Shown: positions 33,075 to 41,752, numbered from the stretch's first letter. The stretch: 42,707 nt of DNA from UBA940 sp964464465 (GCA_964464465.1 CAYXGF010000008.1:1-42707); one strand, 5' to 3'. Notes: a model not told the origin generated them from the sequence alone. Translations and numbers: made by a program.

Positions 33075-33240
33075 AAATGATATGTTTATTGCCTTTGTCC
33101 GTACAAAGGCCGTACCGATTTATGCCTCCTTGTCATGCGGCAGGTTATTGCGTACAATACCATGCGTATGCTCCGAACAGGCGGCGGCAACGACAATGCC
33201 TCAAAAAGACTAAATAATATCACAAAAAGGCAGGGTAAAG

Positions 33241-33271
33241 TTTGTCAATATAAAAATTTTATGTAATTTAG
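33241..33271 (+). promoter_or_regulatory. Promoter of the membrane TlpA-like gene
   Basis: TTTG (33241-33244), exactly 19 bp, then TAATTTAG (33264-33271), one mismatch from TAnnTTTG. The ATG is at 33297. Confidence 0.55.
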
Positions 33272-33296
33272 CAGTCGAACCAAATTATTATCGATT

Positions 33297-34196
33297 ATGA
33301 AGCGTAGAATCCTGCTCTGCTTGTGCGTATTTGTATCGTATGTTGCACTAAGCGTATTGACATCACCTTTAAGAGGCGGATATTTTGAAATATTCGGTCT
33401 GCAAGGAATGCCTTTGTACGTATTGATCTGTATGCCTCTGTTTTTTATTCTGACATTGTTATTCCTGTATGCGTGCCGGAACAAGATGTCGATAACAGGA
33501 TTTATGCTGTCGGGCATTGCAGGAATCTTGATTCTGGATTTACCTTTCCGAATAATGGCATTTGACAGTACGTTGATTTCTTTACCGTGCACCGTATGCG
33601 ATATTGCCGCTACAATAGGAGCCTGCTGTGTTTTCGGAACAAGAAAAACCGCATATAAGGTTATAGCAATATCTCTGGTTCTCGGGGCTTGCCTATGGAC
33701 GTCTTATGTCGGGTATGATTTATGGTTAAATAAATTATATTTCAACACTTCCACAGGTGCGGTCACTCAGAAATTGGAGGCATCTCCGGTATTTCAAGAC
33801 AGTGAAAATCAGGATGTCATATTGAATGATTCCGAGACGGAGTATGTTGTTCTGGATTTCTGGTCATCGTCCTGCGGCGGATGTTTCCGGGAATTTCCCA
33901 AGGTACAGGAGCTGTACGATGCTCTGAGCAACCGACCGGAAGTCAAACTATATTCCGTATTCTGTCGCAGTTCAAAGAAGGGTGAAACGGCAAAATGGGG
34001 TGTGGACAAACTGACTGAGCTCGGATATACATTTCCGACAGTCTCAATAGATTTTTCGGCCCCTGAGTGGCAAGAGATGGAGATTAATCGTTTTCCGGCA
34101 GTATTAATCATCGACCCGGAAAATACAATCGTATTCAGAGGTTCCATATCCCTGGCAAAAAGATATTTGACCCGATTGACAAAAAGCGCCGAATAA
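33297..34196 (+). CDS. Membrane-anchored TlpA-like thiol-disulfide protein
   Basis: A 299-aa protein. Residues 1-140 hold four or five TM helices, with a Cys-rich one (LPCTVCDIAATIGACC, about 97-111). The C-terminal 150 residues form a thioredoxin-fold domain with the active-site pair CGGC (Cys193, Cys196) in YVVLDFWSSSCGGCFREFPKVQEL, and a cis-Pro region NRFPAVLIIDPE. This fits a periplasmic-facing thiol-disulfide reductase or oxidoreductase related to TlpA/ResA. The multi-helix N-terminus with its own cysteines could pass electrons across the membrane, as DsbD-like proteins do; that is inference. It stands alone, convergent with the retron RT gene. Confidence 0.75.
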   Translation: MKRRILLCLCVFVSYVALSVLTSPLRGGYFEIFGLQGMPLYVLICMPLFFILTLLFLYACRNKMSITGFMLSGIAGILILDLPFRIMAFDSTLISLPCTVCDIAATIGACCVFGTRKTAYKVIAISLVLGACLWTSYVGYDLWLNKLYFNTSTGAVTQKLEASPVFQDSENQDVILNDSETEYVVLDFWSSSCGGCFREFPKVQELYDALSNRPEVKLYSVFCRSSKKGETAKWGVDKLTELGYTFPTVSIDFSAPEWQEMEINRFPAVLIIDPENTIVFRGSISLAKRYLTRLTKSAE

Positions 34197-34252
34197 CGTT
34201 TTATCATACAGTCTCAACGCATATCGCTGTGTGATGTTCCGAGTCGCATTAT

Positions 34253-35980
34253 CTATTGCTTATCTTCCAAAATAGCAGTCAGCATCTCGAATATCGGACG
34301 GAAATGTTCGAATGATACATCTTTGAAATTATCGCGCCCTTTGGATACGCTGTTGGCAAAATCATTCTTGGACATAGCCGCATTGTCACCGTTCGGCTTG
34401 AACACTCCGGAATCTATAATTCTGGGATAACCGCACGCGGCATCGGTACGTTTGCGCAACAACAAATCATCGGTATGGTGTTTCCCGGTCGTAGCATCGA
34501 ACTCCGAACTCAAATATATGCGGCGGCCTTTTGCATTATTCCGCAAAAGGTCTGCGTCATCATAGAAATGCTCTATGCACACCTCCTTGAACGCGCGATG
34601 TTCCGGCTGTGGCAATATGCAGGAATATACATTGTTGCCCCAATATTTATAAAGTAATCCTTTATCTGCCGCATCGTTTACATATCTGGCGACATCGCAG
34701 TCGAACAGACATATTACCAATTGCTTTTGCAGCTGCATCGCACTCGTCTCGCAGAATTTCAGCAGCCTGGAATTGTTGATTTCGGTCTCGTCAGGATAGG
34801 TATAGAAATATATGTCAAGATTTACGAACTCACCCTTGTCCATAAAGTATTTAAGAGCTGCCGTCAGGTGAATTCCGTCGGTCTTGCCCTCGCAAAAAAC
34901 GACAGCGCGGCAAGAATCCGGATTGTTTATATTCGCAGGCATTGCAAGACGGGCGGTAGGGTCCAGCGATTTCAACCGTCTGTACAGATTGGCATATACT
35001 TTATCCGCGTCGTCACTCTTTATATGCCGCACAAAGTTTATTCTGCCGATTAGAATTTTTCTGAAAGCGAGGCCTGGGTATTCCGGCATATTCCGCGCCG
35101 AATATCTCTCGAAATGCTCCGCCGCAGCCCGTTCAAGGCCGAATTTCCGCCAGGCATGCAGCATCGCCCTAATCTGTCGTATGTATGTACGCCGGACATT
35201 GACCTTCGTGTTTACGATAAGCCCGGTAACCTCCTGCCTGTTGTTTTTCAGCGAATATCTTACCTTGTCATAGTTTATTTCGAACTGATTGCCCGAAACA
35301 ATATTCATCAACTCTTCGGAAAGTGCGATTCTACCATCCTGGCCGATAGTCGCAACTTCTTCCGGAGGGTGACTCCTGTTCGTGGAGAATGTTATATCAT
35401 CCGCATATCTGCTGTATGAGAGCCGGTATTTCGATGCGAATCTTTGCAGCTGATTGTCCAGCGTGCGGCATACGAAATTGGATATTACAGGCGATGAAGG
35501 CGCCCCCTGTGGCAGGAAGCCGTCATAACAGCATATCTGGGCAAGTGTTGTCGCTACGGCGTCATTAAACCCGAACGGGTGCGACTTGAACACGCCTCTC
35601 ACCCGGCCGAAATGAATCGTTGAAAAGAAATCCCGCAAGTCTATGTTTATGACTGTTTTCTTTCCGCAGTGTATCTTGGCATTCTGCTTTATATTCCGGC
35701 CGGCGACGTATCCGTAGACTCCCGCTTTCGGCTTGTAGTAGTGCGACAGTATATCCGCCAGCCGTCGCTGATATGATTTGATGCTCGACTTGGGAGCAAT
35801 TATAGTACGTGTCCCGCCACTGCGTTTGGGAATCGGGAATACGCCGTAACGCTTATCCGGAGGCAGTACATATAAGTTATAGGAAAGGTTCTTTAACGAG
35901 CCTCCCAGATATTCCGCCACTTCCGCACGGGTGGACAATCGAAGAAAATCTTCGTATTTGTCAATATCTCCGTCAATCAT
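34253..35980 (-). CDS. Retron reverse transcriptase fused to a C-terminal TOPRIM domain
   Basis: The 575-aa protein is a retron RT. It has the fingers motif IPKRSGGTRTIIAPK, the retron NAxxH motif as NAKIH (100-104), INIDLRDFF (Asp114), the QGAPSSPVISN block, the catalytic YADD (192-195), and the retron VTG triplet (251-253). After a thumb region, residues about 355-575 carry a TOPRIM nuclease-type fold: EGKTD (364-368) for the acidic metal motif and LFDCDVA with DCD (427-429). RT-TOPRIM fusions are known from the Ec67 (Eco2) retron, an anti-phage system in which the TOPRIM domain is the effector. The ATG follows the candidate ncRNA by 7 nt. Confidence 0.88.
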   Translation of the reverse strand: MIDGDIDKYEDFLRLSTRAEVAEYLGGSLKNLSYNLYVLPPDKRYGVFPIPKRSGGTRTIIAPKSSIKSYQRRLADILSHYYKPKAGVYGYVAGRNIKQNAKIHCGKKTVINIDLRDFFSTIHFGRVRGVFKSHPFGFNDAVATTLAQICCYDGFLPQGAPSSPVISNFVCRTLDNQLQRFASKYRLSYSRYADDITFSTNRSHPPEEVATIGQDGRIALSEELMNIVSGNQFEINYDKVRYSLKNNRQEVTGLIVNTKVNVRRTYIRQIRAMLHAWRKFGLERAAAEHFERYSARNMPEYPGLAFRKILIGRINFVRHIKSDDADKVYANLYRRLKSLDPTARLAMPANINNPDSCRAVVFCEGKTDGIHLTAALKYFMDKGEFVNLDIYFYTYPDETEINNSRLLKFCETSAMQLQKQLVICLFDCDVARYVNDAADKGLLYKYWGNNVYSCILPQPEHRAFKEVCIEHFYDDADLLRNNAKGRRIYLSSEFDATTGKHHTDDLLLRKRTDAACGYPRIIDSGVFKPNGDNAAMSKNDFANSVSKGRDNFKDVSFEHFRPIFEMLTAILEDKQ

Positions 35981-35987
35981 AAAAAAA

Positions 35988-36138
35988 ACATCTGTCGGAA
36001 CTATTCAACTTAAAGTGAAAACGGATATCGCAACCGCATACGGATACGATTCTTCGAAAGCCGATAAAACGAACAATCCCCTGAGATTGTCATAATCGTG
36101 GCAGGAACGACCACGAAAAACAATATCCCGACAGATGT
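35988..36138 (-). ncRNA. Candidate retron msr-msd RNA
   Basis: It is bounded by a perfect 11-bp inverted repeat, ACATCTGTCGG on the minus strand at 36138-36128 (a1) and its complement at 35998-35988 (a2), as retron RNAs are. Between them, in RNA order, are hairpins CGTGG/CCACG (36115-36111 with 36101-36097) and ACAATC/GATTGT (36090-36085 with 36078-36073), suiting msr. A longer 10-bp hairpin (36050-36041 with 36036-36027, one mismatch, TATG loop) suits msd. The length (about 151 nt) and position directly before the RT start are typical. A branching guanosine is expected near 36127-36129 but is not proven. Confidence 0.78.
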
Positions 36139-36143
36139 CCGAA

Positions 36144-36151
36144 CAAAGATA
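36144..36151 (-). promoter_or_regulatory. -7 box of the retron operon
   Basis: TATCTTTG on the minus strand (36151-36144) is a perfect TAnnTTTG ending 5 bp before the a1 repeat, so the transcript would start at the predicted 5' end of the msr. No clear -33 TTTG is seen. The rest of the spacer to 36282 holds no gene. Confidence 0.6.
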
Positions 36152-36282
36152 CAATAAATAGAATGACTTTCGAGAGTATTTATTGAAAAATAAGTACAAT
36201 TTAATTTGGAGCCGAGTTAATATTACAAACTAAATAATGGAGGGTTTTGTATATGTTAAGTTTTTCATAACCCAGAGTAAAT

Positions 36283-37368
36283 ATGTCTATTATAATTCAA
36301 CGAAACCTATTTATTATGATTATTTACAGAATATTGCATCAAATCCTTGTATTTGTGATTTTATTTGATTATATTGCGTTCGAGAATCATGTAATACTGT
36401 TTGATGTGCCGGAACTGACTGTGATAATTCCCTTTTTAAACGAAGGTGAAGAGGTTGAGACTACGATACGGGAGATAAAACGTACCGCAGCCGAGGCTGT
36501 GGATATAATACTGGTCAACGATGCTTCGAATGACGGTTTTGATTATGACTCCATATGCGAGAGGTATTCCAGGGTGAGGTATATCAAACACAAAACCAGA
36601 AGAGGAAGCGGACCGGCCAAGCAGGCAGGTATAGATGCTTGCAAGACACCGTATTTTCTGGTTATTGACGGGCATATGAGATTTTATGATGACAACTGGT
36701 GGATAAGAATCCCGGAAGCCATAAGGACCGATGAACGCGCCGTGTATTGTTGCAGGTGTAAATCGTGGAGCGCCGAAACAAAGCAAGAAAATTCCCACAG
36801 TCATGACGGCGGAGCGTATTTGAAATTTATAGACAAGGAAAAACGTCAGGTCCTCAATATACAGTGGGATATGAGGCACACTCCTGCATGCGGTGACGAT
36901 AACATTGCAGATATACCATGTGTTCTCGGGGCTTGTTATGCTGCGACTAAAAAATACTGGAATTATTTAAAAGGTTACAGAGGCCTTAAAAAATACAGTT
37001 GCGAGGAGGCTTATATCAGCATTAAGGCATGGGCGGAAGGCGGCCGTTGTCGACTGATAAATGACGTGATGATAGGACATCTGTTCCGAACTAGGTTCCC
37101 ATATAAAGTCGTGTCTTCTGAATATTATCGGAATAAACTGCTGATTGCGGAACTGTTGTTGCCACAGGAGCTGAGAAATGAGATTATCAGATGCATGAAA
37201 GCAATGAACTATGTGGAGTATGTCAGAGCCCGAAAGCAGATAGACGCTGATAAATATGTACCGAAACTGAAAGATTATCTGGGTAAAATACTCGATGCCG
37301 ATGAGGTTAACAGATTTCTAAATATAAATAGTGCTTTTATTGAAGCCAATACACGGCAGAGACCATGA
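36283..37368 (+). CDS. GT-A glycosyltransferase resembling polypeptide GalNAc-transferases
   Basis: A 361-aa protein with a hydrophobic N-terminus (about 11-33), possibly a membrane anchor; a start nearer DVPELTVIIPFLNEG (residue 41) is also possible. GT2-fold motifs are LTVIIPFLNEGEEV, ILVNDASNDG and KQAGIDACKTPYFLVIDGHM, with the metal motif DGH (129-131), a DxH as in animal polypeptide GalNAc-transferases. Residues 241-269 (EEAYISIKAWAEGG then IGHLFR) match that family's EN..S.R.W.CGG and GHVFR motifs. It begins the export cluster. I infer that it glycosylates Thr residues of the precursor encoded just after; a GT2 enzyme acting on a glycan is the alternative. No promoter was identified. 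Confidence 0.72.
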   Translation: MSIIIQRNLFIMIIYRILHQILVFVILFDYIAFENHVILFDVPELTVIIPFLNEGEEVETTIREIKRTAAEAVDIILVNDASNDGFDYDSICERYSRVRYIKHKTRRGSGPAKQAGIDACKTPYFLVIDGHMRFYDDNWWIRIPEAIRTDERAVYCCRCKSWSAETKQENSHSHDGGAYLKFIDKEKRQVLNIQWDMRHTPACGDDNIADIPCVLGACYAATKKYWNYLKGYRGLKKYSCEEAYISIKAWAEGGRCRLINDVMIGHLFRTRFPYKVVSSEYYRNKLLIAELLLPQELRNEIIRCMKAMNYVEYVRARKQIDADKYVPKLKDYLGKILDADEVNRFLNINSAFIEANTRQRP

Positions 37369-37429
37369 ATACATGATTTGACACTACATATTTAAGTCTG
37401 CATGTTTTAATTATTTTAAATTTTATTTT

Positions 37430-37678
37430 ATGAAAACATTAATCGATTTGAAAGGTTCCATCGAACCTCTGAGCAAGACAGATGAGAATACACTGAAAGG
37501 CGGATTCGGTTTCGTGCAGAAACCGTTGGGAACATCCGACGAACAGAAGAAGTTTATTTGCAGCAGCAAATACACAACCATTCAGTGTGCAATACCTACC
37601 GAGGCGCCGACAGAAGATACAACCGGAGACACCACTGGGGATACAACGGGCGATACAACATATGATCCGGGATGTTAA
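37430..37678 (+). CDS. Double-glycine leader precursor peptide with Asp-Thr-Thr-Gly repeats
   Basis: An 82-aa peptide. Leader 1-25 ends TLKGG, the Gly-Gly site (24-25) cut by C39-peptidase transporters. The leader MKTLIDLKGSIEPLSKTDEN resembles the Bacteroidota 'natural product precursor' leaders. The predicted core (26-82) has Cys44, Cys53 and a C-terminal Cys82. From residue 57 come PTEAPTE, three DTTG units and a fourth DTT (63-77), dense in Thr and acidic residues and mucin-like. It lies between a glycosyltransferase and a radical SAM gene in the same direction, with a hairpin directly behind. It is most likely the substrate of the cluster. Confidence 0.8.
   Translation: MKTLIDLKGSIEPLSKTDENTLKGGFGFVQKPLGTSDEQKKFICSSKYTTIQCAIPTEAPTEDTTGDTTGDTTGDTTYDPGC
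37616..37660 (+). repeat. 12-bp coding tandem repeat (DTTG units)
   Basis: Three DTTG units and a fourth DTT are encoded by near-identical 12-bp segments with silent differences (GATACAACCGGA, GACACCACTGGG, GATACAACGGGC, GATACAACA). Repeat number could vary between strains. Confidence 0.85.
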
Positions 37679-37707
37679 TCGTCCATCGTGTCATATAATT
37701 AGTATCC

Positions 37708-37754
37708 GGCCCGACAAGTTTCAGAAATCATGATTACACATTGCTTGTCGGGCC
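37708..37754 (+). terminator. Hairpin/terminator after the precursor gene
   Basis: A perfect 11-bp stem (37708-37718 with 37744-37754), a 25-nt loop, then TTTTAT. It lies between precursor and radical SAM gene and likely gives more precursor mRNA than enzyme mRNA. Confidence 0.75.
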
Positions 37755-37781
37755 TTTTATAATAATATATGCAGCAACGTT

Positions 37782-39071
37782 ATGAAATGGAGTAAATATA
37801 ACAGTATACTTGAAAACGGAGATGGAAATTTTGTTCTGTACAATGCCTCGACGAATCATATGGTTGTTATGGTTGAGCAAGTTAAGGATATGGTGACTAA
37901 ACATACTTCCAGTCCGGATGATATAAAAAGCATGCATCTGGAATTATATAACTGTTTGCTGAACTATGAATTTATAGTGGATGACGACACTGATGAGACT
38001 GAACGGTTCATCAGCAGTTACAAGAGTCTGAATGATACCGGCGAGGAGTTTTCCTTGATAATTAACCCCACGATGAATTGCAACTTGCGATGCTGGTATT
38101 GTTATGAGACTCACAAACCTAAAAGTCTTATGCCGTTGAACATACGTGACCGAGTATGCCTGCTTCTGACGAAAAAATTTGAAGACGAACATATAAAAAA
38201 AATATCGTTGTCTTTTTTTGGAGGCGAGCCGCTTCTCGCTTTTAAGTCGAGAGTCCTGCCGCTGATAAATCATGCCGTGAATTTAAAAGACAGAACAGGC
38301 AAGGAGTTGAATATCGGCTTTACCAGCAATGCTGTTCTACTGACAAAAGAGGTCGTTGACAAATTGCATGCCACCGGTTTGAGCATACATTTTCTGATAC
38401 CGTTTGACGGAGACAAACAATGGCATGACAAGACCAAGCGCAATGCGGACGGTAGCGGCACATACGACAGAATCGTCGCCAATGTACATTATGCATTAAG
38501 CAAAGGATTCGATATTATTGTCAGGTGCAATTACTCAAATGAGAATTTAGAGTCGTTCGAACGATTAATCGATGATTTTAAATCCATGTTTGAGAATTAC
38601 AGCGACAGAATATCTTTTTCTTTCCATAGGATTTCGCAGAGAAACGAACCTCGTAATTCTATGAAATTTCAGGCCAAGTATCAATCCGCCCTGAATACCC
38701 TCGGCATAGAGTCAACAGTATCAAACGATTGCGGCGACACCTGTTATGCAGATAAAGAGAATTCGGTTGTAATCAATTTTAACGGCGATGTTTATAAATG
38801 CACGGCAAGGGATTTTATAAAGGAGAGCAGGGAAGGTGTTTTGAACGCAGACGGAACAATAACATACAACGAGCGTTACAGTGACAGAATGGATATCAGG
38901 TTCAAAAATGAAACTTGCAGAAAATGCAACATATTCCCTCTGTGTAATATTTGCACTCAACATCGTCTGGAATCATTCGAAAACGACAGTTGTTTGAGAG
39001 GCTTTAATGAACAGGACAAATTAAACCTGATATCATCGAAAGTAAAAACTCTGGGCAAACTGAATTGTTAA
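37782..39071 (+). CDS. Radical SAM/SPASM peptide-modifying enzyme
   Basis: A 429-aa radical SAM enzyme. An N-terminal 85-residue region (KYNSILENGDGNFVLYNAST...) looks like the small peptide-binding lead-in of these maturases. The [4Fe-4S] motif is CNLRCWYC (Cys100, Cys104, Cys107) within INPTMNCNLRCWYCYE. Next are SFFGGEPLL and the TSNAVLL segment. The C-terminal SPASM domain has many cysteines: SNDCGDTCYADKENSVVINFNGDVYKC, then ETCRKCNIFPLCNICTQHR and a final DSC. Such enzymes make thioether, C-C or epimerised bonds in peptides. The precursor gene is 103 bp upstream, so the DTTG peptide is the likely substrate. The reaction type cannot be read from sequence. Confidence 0.85.
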   Translation: MKWSKYNSILENGDGNFVLYNASTNHMVVMVEQVKDMVTKHTSSPDDIKSMHLELYNCLLNYEFIVDDDTDETERFISSYKSLNDTGEEFSLIINPTMNCNLRCWYCYETHKPKSLMPLNIRDRVCLLLTKKFEDEHIKKISLSFFGGEPLLAFKSRVLPLINHAVNLKDRTGKELNIGFTSNAVLLTKEVVDKLHATGLSIHFLIPFDGDKQWHDKTKRNADGSGTYDRIVANVHYALSKGFDIIVRCNYSNENLESFERLIDDFKSMFENYSDRISFSFHRISQRNEPRNSMKFQAKYQSALNTLGIESTVSNDCGDTCYADKENSVVINFNGDVYKCTARDFIKESREGVLNADGTITYNERYSDRMDIRFKNETCRKCNIFPLCNICTQHRLESFENDSCLRGFNEQDKLNLISSKVKTLGKLNC

Positions 39072-39168
39072 ATTGAATCTGTAATTTGTTCGCTTGTCGG
39101 GCATCCGGCCATGTCCTGACTGCAAGATCAGGGCGACAGTCCCATATAATGGCAATATAGGATAGACC

Positions 39169-41346
39169 ATGAAGTATTATCGCCAGTTCGATTCAATGGA
39201 TTGCGGCCCTGCATGCATCCGGATGATTGCGGGGCATTACGGCCGCAAATATCCATTGAATTATCTTCGCAACCTGTCATATCTGGCACGCGACGGTGTC
39301 TCCATGGCCGGCATTCACGAGGGACTGGATGCGATAGGTTTCGATGCCAGGTCGTTCAGGATGACGTTGGAAGAGTTGAACACGCTGTGTCCGCTCCCTG
39401 CTATTCTTCACTGGGAGCAGAATCATTTTGTCGTTCTGTATAAAATCAAAACGGACAGGCGCAATAAGGTTCATTATTATGTCGCCGACCCCGCATACGG
39501 GAAACATAAATTCGGAGAGGATGAATTTGCGCGCAGCTGGCTGAGCGGCAGCCACGGCGCGGTTATGGCCATGGAGCCGACTTCTGCTTTTTATGAGATG
39601 GTCCCGCCTAAAAATCACTACTCGATAGGACGGTTCTTCGTAAAATATGTCCGCCCTTACAGAAACGAGATATTTCAGCTGTCATTGGGTCTGTTGTCCG
39701 GAATTATTTTCTCCCTGATAGCGCCCTTTCTGACACAGGCGATGATTGACCGCGGCATCGGCAACCGGGACATGAATGTTATCGTGGCCGTCGTCATTGC
39801 CCAATTGTGCCTTTTCCTGGGAAGCTACGCGATAGGCATTATTCGTAACTGGGTGGTTCTTTATATGAGCACCCGTATAAATATTCAGGTTATTTCCGAT
39901 TTCCTGAAAAAAATCATGCGTTTGCCGATGACGTTTTTCGAGACCAAATCCGTAGGCGACATCAATCAGCGCATAGCGGACCATTACAGGCTGGAATCGT
40001 TTACGACATCCGAAACGCTTATGACGATGTTCTCGCTCGTCTCGTTCTCGGTATTCTTTGTCATTATCGGTTTTTACAGTATTCGGATACTGATTATATA
40101 CACATGCTTTACCGTTGCGAGCATCGTCTGGATGATTTTCTTTCTCCATAAACGCAAGATTATCGATTACAAGCTTTTCAGGCTAAGGTCGGAGAACCAG
40201 AATGCCATATTCGAGATGATGAACGGCATGCCGGAAATCAAGCTCAACAGTTTTCAGGAATACAAAATCCGAGAGTGGGAGGAGATACAGGCCCGGTTGT
40301 ACAAAACACGCATGTTTTCACTGAAAGTGAATCAGACACAGTCGGCCGGATATATGATACTCAATCAGTCCCGCAATATAATCGTGACATTCGTAGTGGC
40401 GATGGCTGTGGTGAAAGGTAATCTGACTCTCGGTATGATGATGAGCATAACATATATTATGGGGCAGATGAACGGTCCTCTGGGGCAGTTGATAAACTTC
40501 ATACAGAGTTTGCAGGATGTCAAAATCAGTCTCGAACGCTCCGGCGAGGTATATGTGCACGACAACGAGGATTCGAAAGACTCGTACAAACAGTTGCCGG
40601 CATGCAGCGATGAGATAAGCATCCGCAATCTCAGTTTCAGATATGGAGGCAGTTTTTCCAAGAAAGTGCTCGACAATGTGAATATCGTGATTCCGAAGGG
40701 AAAAACGACGGCTATTGTCGGGGAAAGCGGCAGTGGTAAGACAACATTGATTAAATTGTTGCTTAAATTTTATAATCCGACCGAGGGAGCCATATATATA
40801 GGTCCAGACAGTATTGAAGAATATTCTGCCGAAAATCTGAGAAAGGAATGCGGAATCGTCATGCAGAACAGCTATGTTTTCGCCGACACCATACGGCGCA
40901 ATATTATTTTGGGCGATAATGACTGCGACGAGCTCAGATTGCAGGAGGCGATAAGAATTGCAAATATCCGGAAATTCATAGAATCCCAGCCCATGGGACT
41001 CGAAACCAAAATAGGTACGGCCGGCATGGGCATCAGCGGAGGAGAGAAGCAGCGTCTGATGATAGCCCGGGCAGTATACAAAAATCCGAAGTATCTGTTC
41101 CTGGATGAAGCCACTAGTTCTCTCGATGCTGAAAACGAGCATGTTATAGTCGATAATCTGAGCGGCTTTCTAAAAGGCAGAACTGTCGTGATTGTGGCTC
41201 ATCGCCTCAGCACTGTGAAAAATGCCCATCAGATTGTAGTGCTAAGAGACGGCAAAGTATGTGAAATCGGCACGCACAAGCAGCTTGTTGACAAAAAAGG
41301 CGCATACTACGACTTGGTCAAGAATCAACTTGAATTGGCAGACTGA
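39169..41346 (+). CDS. Peptidase-containing ABC transporter (C39 peptidase, PCAT)
   Basis: A 725-aa protein that cuts a Gly-Gly leader and exports the peptide. The C39 peptidase domain (about 1-135) has Cys12 in MDCGPACIRMIAGHYG, His86 in HWEQNHFVVLY and Asp107 in VADPAYG. Six TM helices follow (about 165-450, including GIGNRDMNVIVAVVIAQLCLF). The ATPase domain holds Walker A VGESGSGKTT (about 516-525), a Q-loop MQN, signature ISGGEKQRLMIARA and Walker B YLFLDEATSSLDA. All active residues are present. It lies 97 bp after the radical SAM gene and immediately before a small membrane protein. The precursor leader ends in GG, as its peptidase requires. Confidence 0.9.
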   Translation: MKYYRQFDSMDCGPACIRMIAGHYGRKYPLNYLRNLSYLARDGVSMAGIHEGLDAIGFDARSFRMTLEELNTLCPLPAILHWEQNHFVVLYKIKTDRRNKVHYYVADPAYGKHKFGEDEFARSWLSGSHGAVMAMEPTSAFYEMVPPKNHYSIGRFFVKYVRPYRNEIFQLSLGLLSGIIFSLIAPFLTQAMIDRGIGNRDMNVIVAVVIAQLCLFLGSYAIGIIRNWVVLYMSTRINIQVISDFLKKIMRLPMTFFETKSVGDINQRIADHYRLESFTTSETLMTMFSLVSFSVFFVIIGFYSIRILIIYTCFTVASIVWMIFFLHKRKIIDYKLFRLRSENQNAIFEMMNGMPEIKLNSFQEYKIREWEEIQARLYKTRMFSLKVNQTQSAGYMILNQSRNIIVTFVVAMAVVKGNLTLGMMMSITYIMGQMNGPLGQLINFIQSLQDVKISLERSGEVYVHDNEDSKDSYKQLPACSDEISIRNLSFRYGGSFSKKVLDNVNIVIPKGKTTAIVGESGSGKTTLIKLLLKFYNPTEGAIYIGPDSIEEYSAENLRKECGIVMQNSYVFADTIRRNIILGDNDCDELRLQEAIRIANIRKFIESQPMGLETKIGTAGMGISGGEKQRLMIARAVYKNPKYLFLDEATSSLDAENEHVIVDNLSGFLKGRTVVIVAHRLSTVKNAHQIVVLRDGKVCEIGTHKQLVDKKGAYYDLVKNQLELAD

Positions 41347-41347
41347 C

Positions 41348-41746
41348 ATGAAAGAACTGGAACATAAAGGCATATTCTGGATTCGTTACGGTATATCCAT
41401 AGCATTGTGCATTCTGCTGGTCTTGTTATGGTATCTGCTTCACGGAATATCCGTAAACCGGAGTATACCGATTGTCGTCGTACAGAAATCGGAGTGCGAC
41501 TATGTAGGAATCGTATCCTCGAACAACAGGATTGACATATCTCCGTGCGATACCATTCATGTGGAGCGAGACGGTGTCGTTCTGGATTTCGTTATAGTCA
41601 GCCGCAAAGATGATTCCGGTGCGATGCTCATGAGGCGTGTAAATGAAAATGTTGTTAATGAAGAATATTTTGCCGGAAGAATATTATTCCCGGATACGAA
41701 TCTGTGGAATACTGTTTTTACTTTGAAATCGATAATTAATCTGTGA
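41348..41746 (+). CDS. One-TM membrane protein of the export cluster, possible transporter partner
   Basis: A 132-aa protein from the ATG at 41348, 1 bp after the ABC stop; an ATG at 41261 would start inside the ABC gene. One TM helix (YGISIALCILLVLLWYLLHG, about 14-33), then a periplasmic beta-rich domain (SIPIVVVQKSECDYVGIVSS; GVVLDFVIVSRKDDSGAML; YFAGRILFPDTNLWNTVFTLK). The topology recalls the membrane-fusion partners of peptide exporters, but there are no coiled-coil hairpins, and at 132 aa it is far smaller than HlyD-type proteins. I do not recognise a family. It may stabilise the exporter. Confidence 0.6.
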   Translation: MKELEHKGIFWIRYGISIALCILLVLLWYLLHGISVNRSIPIVVVQKSECDYVGIVSSNNRIDISPCDTIHVERDGVVLDFVIVSRKDDSGAMLMRRVNENVVNEEYFAGRILFPDTNLWNTVFTLKSIINL

Positions 41747-41752
41747 CGCCAT

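Noticed and set aside
37616..37660. Short regular repeats as a CRISPR array
   Set aside because: The 12-bp units have no spacers, lie inside an open reading frame and encode DTTG. No cas genes are present.
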